From positions 1 through 50,416 of the IMG/VR virus record IMGVR_UViG_3300046011_003581: a stretch of 50,416 bases of DNA; one strand, 5' to 3'. This DNA is from a virus. The notes below the pieces were generated by a model. That model saw only the letters and a program-made list of their open reading frames with translations. It ran no database searches and had not been told where the DNA came from. The position numbers and the translations under genes are program-made. Shown here in pieces: positions 50,321 through 50,416 of this stretch (position 1 is the first letter of the stretch; each line of letters starts with the position of its first letter).

Positions 50321-50346
50321 GCAGGCAATGAACCGGAGGGACGAAG

Positions 50347-50416
50347 ATGGACGACATAGTGGAGTCGATAATAGTGGCGATAGCGTTTGTGGCAATGGTG
50401 ATCGTGTCGGCGATGT
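50347..50416 (+). CDS. Small membrane protein, cut by window end
   Basis: ATG 50347 with GGAGGGACGAAG upstream. The 23 visible codons read MDDIVESIIVAIAFVAMVIV and then SAM, a single transmembrane segment after an acidic N-terminus. The 3' end is outside the window. A holin or membrane anchor is possible. Confidence 0.5.
   Translation, partial: MDDIVESIIVAIAFVAMVIVSAM

Overview
This window is almost certainly part of the genome of an uncultured tailed double-stranded DNA phage (Caudoviricetes). It holds a terminase, portal, scaffold, major capsid protein, head-tail adaptors and tail fibres, together with a RecT/exonuclease/SSB recombination block and a primase-helicase. Genes are tightly packed, overlap as ATGA or GTGA, and nearly all lie on the + strand. 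The DNA is GC-rich and most starts have strong GGAGG-type ribosome binding sites. The capsid protein looks like the N4 gp56 family and the connectors look podovirus-like, but no N4-type RNA polymerase is visible. The host cannot be named. Sec signal peptides and Asn/His-rich fibre repeats suggest a Gram-negative host, perhaps of the Verrucomicrobiota/Kiritimatiellota/Lentisphaerota kind; this is a weak inference.

Layout. (1) 1-9764: the 3' part of a giant polyvalent protein of more than 3,200 residues, with two HExxH sites, two ADP-ribosyltransferase-like domains and a ParB-like segment, probably an ejected virion protein. (2) 9778-10902: a secreted small protein, one possible minus-strand gene, and a regulatory region with a promoter-like site and a terminator. 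(3) 10903-12422: a small ORF, a Cro-like HTH protein, an SLT-type lysis enzyme, and a complete phage-borne tmRNA gene (12086-12422). (4) 12458-16415: recombination and repair block (RecT-like, PolB-type exonuclease, SSB-like, ERCC4 nuclease) with a LAGLIDADG endonuclease at its end. (5) 16415-19199: nucleotide-pool enzyme and a run of small zinc-binding, membrane and Rmf/CrpP-like genes. (6) 19187-23977: a RecD2 helicase split into two genes, with a cytosine methyltransferase/HNH cassette and small genes between the halves. (7) 23974-26916: an attenuator-like leader, the primase-helicase, and iteron-like 9-bp repeats that could be an origin. (8) 26917-27738: RecB-like nuclease. (9) 27787-43301: packaging and head genes. 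(10) 43305-50416: tail fibre and adhesin genes, several with export signals.

How it fits together. Regions 4-7 give a largely self-sufficient replication and recombination apparatus that also modifies DNA (C5-cytosine and N-type adenine/cytosine methyltransferases) and adjusts dNTP pools. Regions 8-10 and region 1 build the particle. The tmRNA and the Rmf-like protein suggest that the phage acts on host ribosomes.

The most unusual points are the tmRNA, the split RecD2, the methyltransferase gene in which two overlapping frames both look like protein, the signal peptides on tail and head-region proteins, the leader peptide with interlocking antiterminator/terminator stems before the primase, and the 9-bp repeat clusters after it. 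No database search was possible; family names come from motif recognition.
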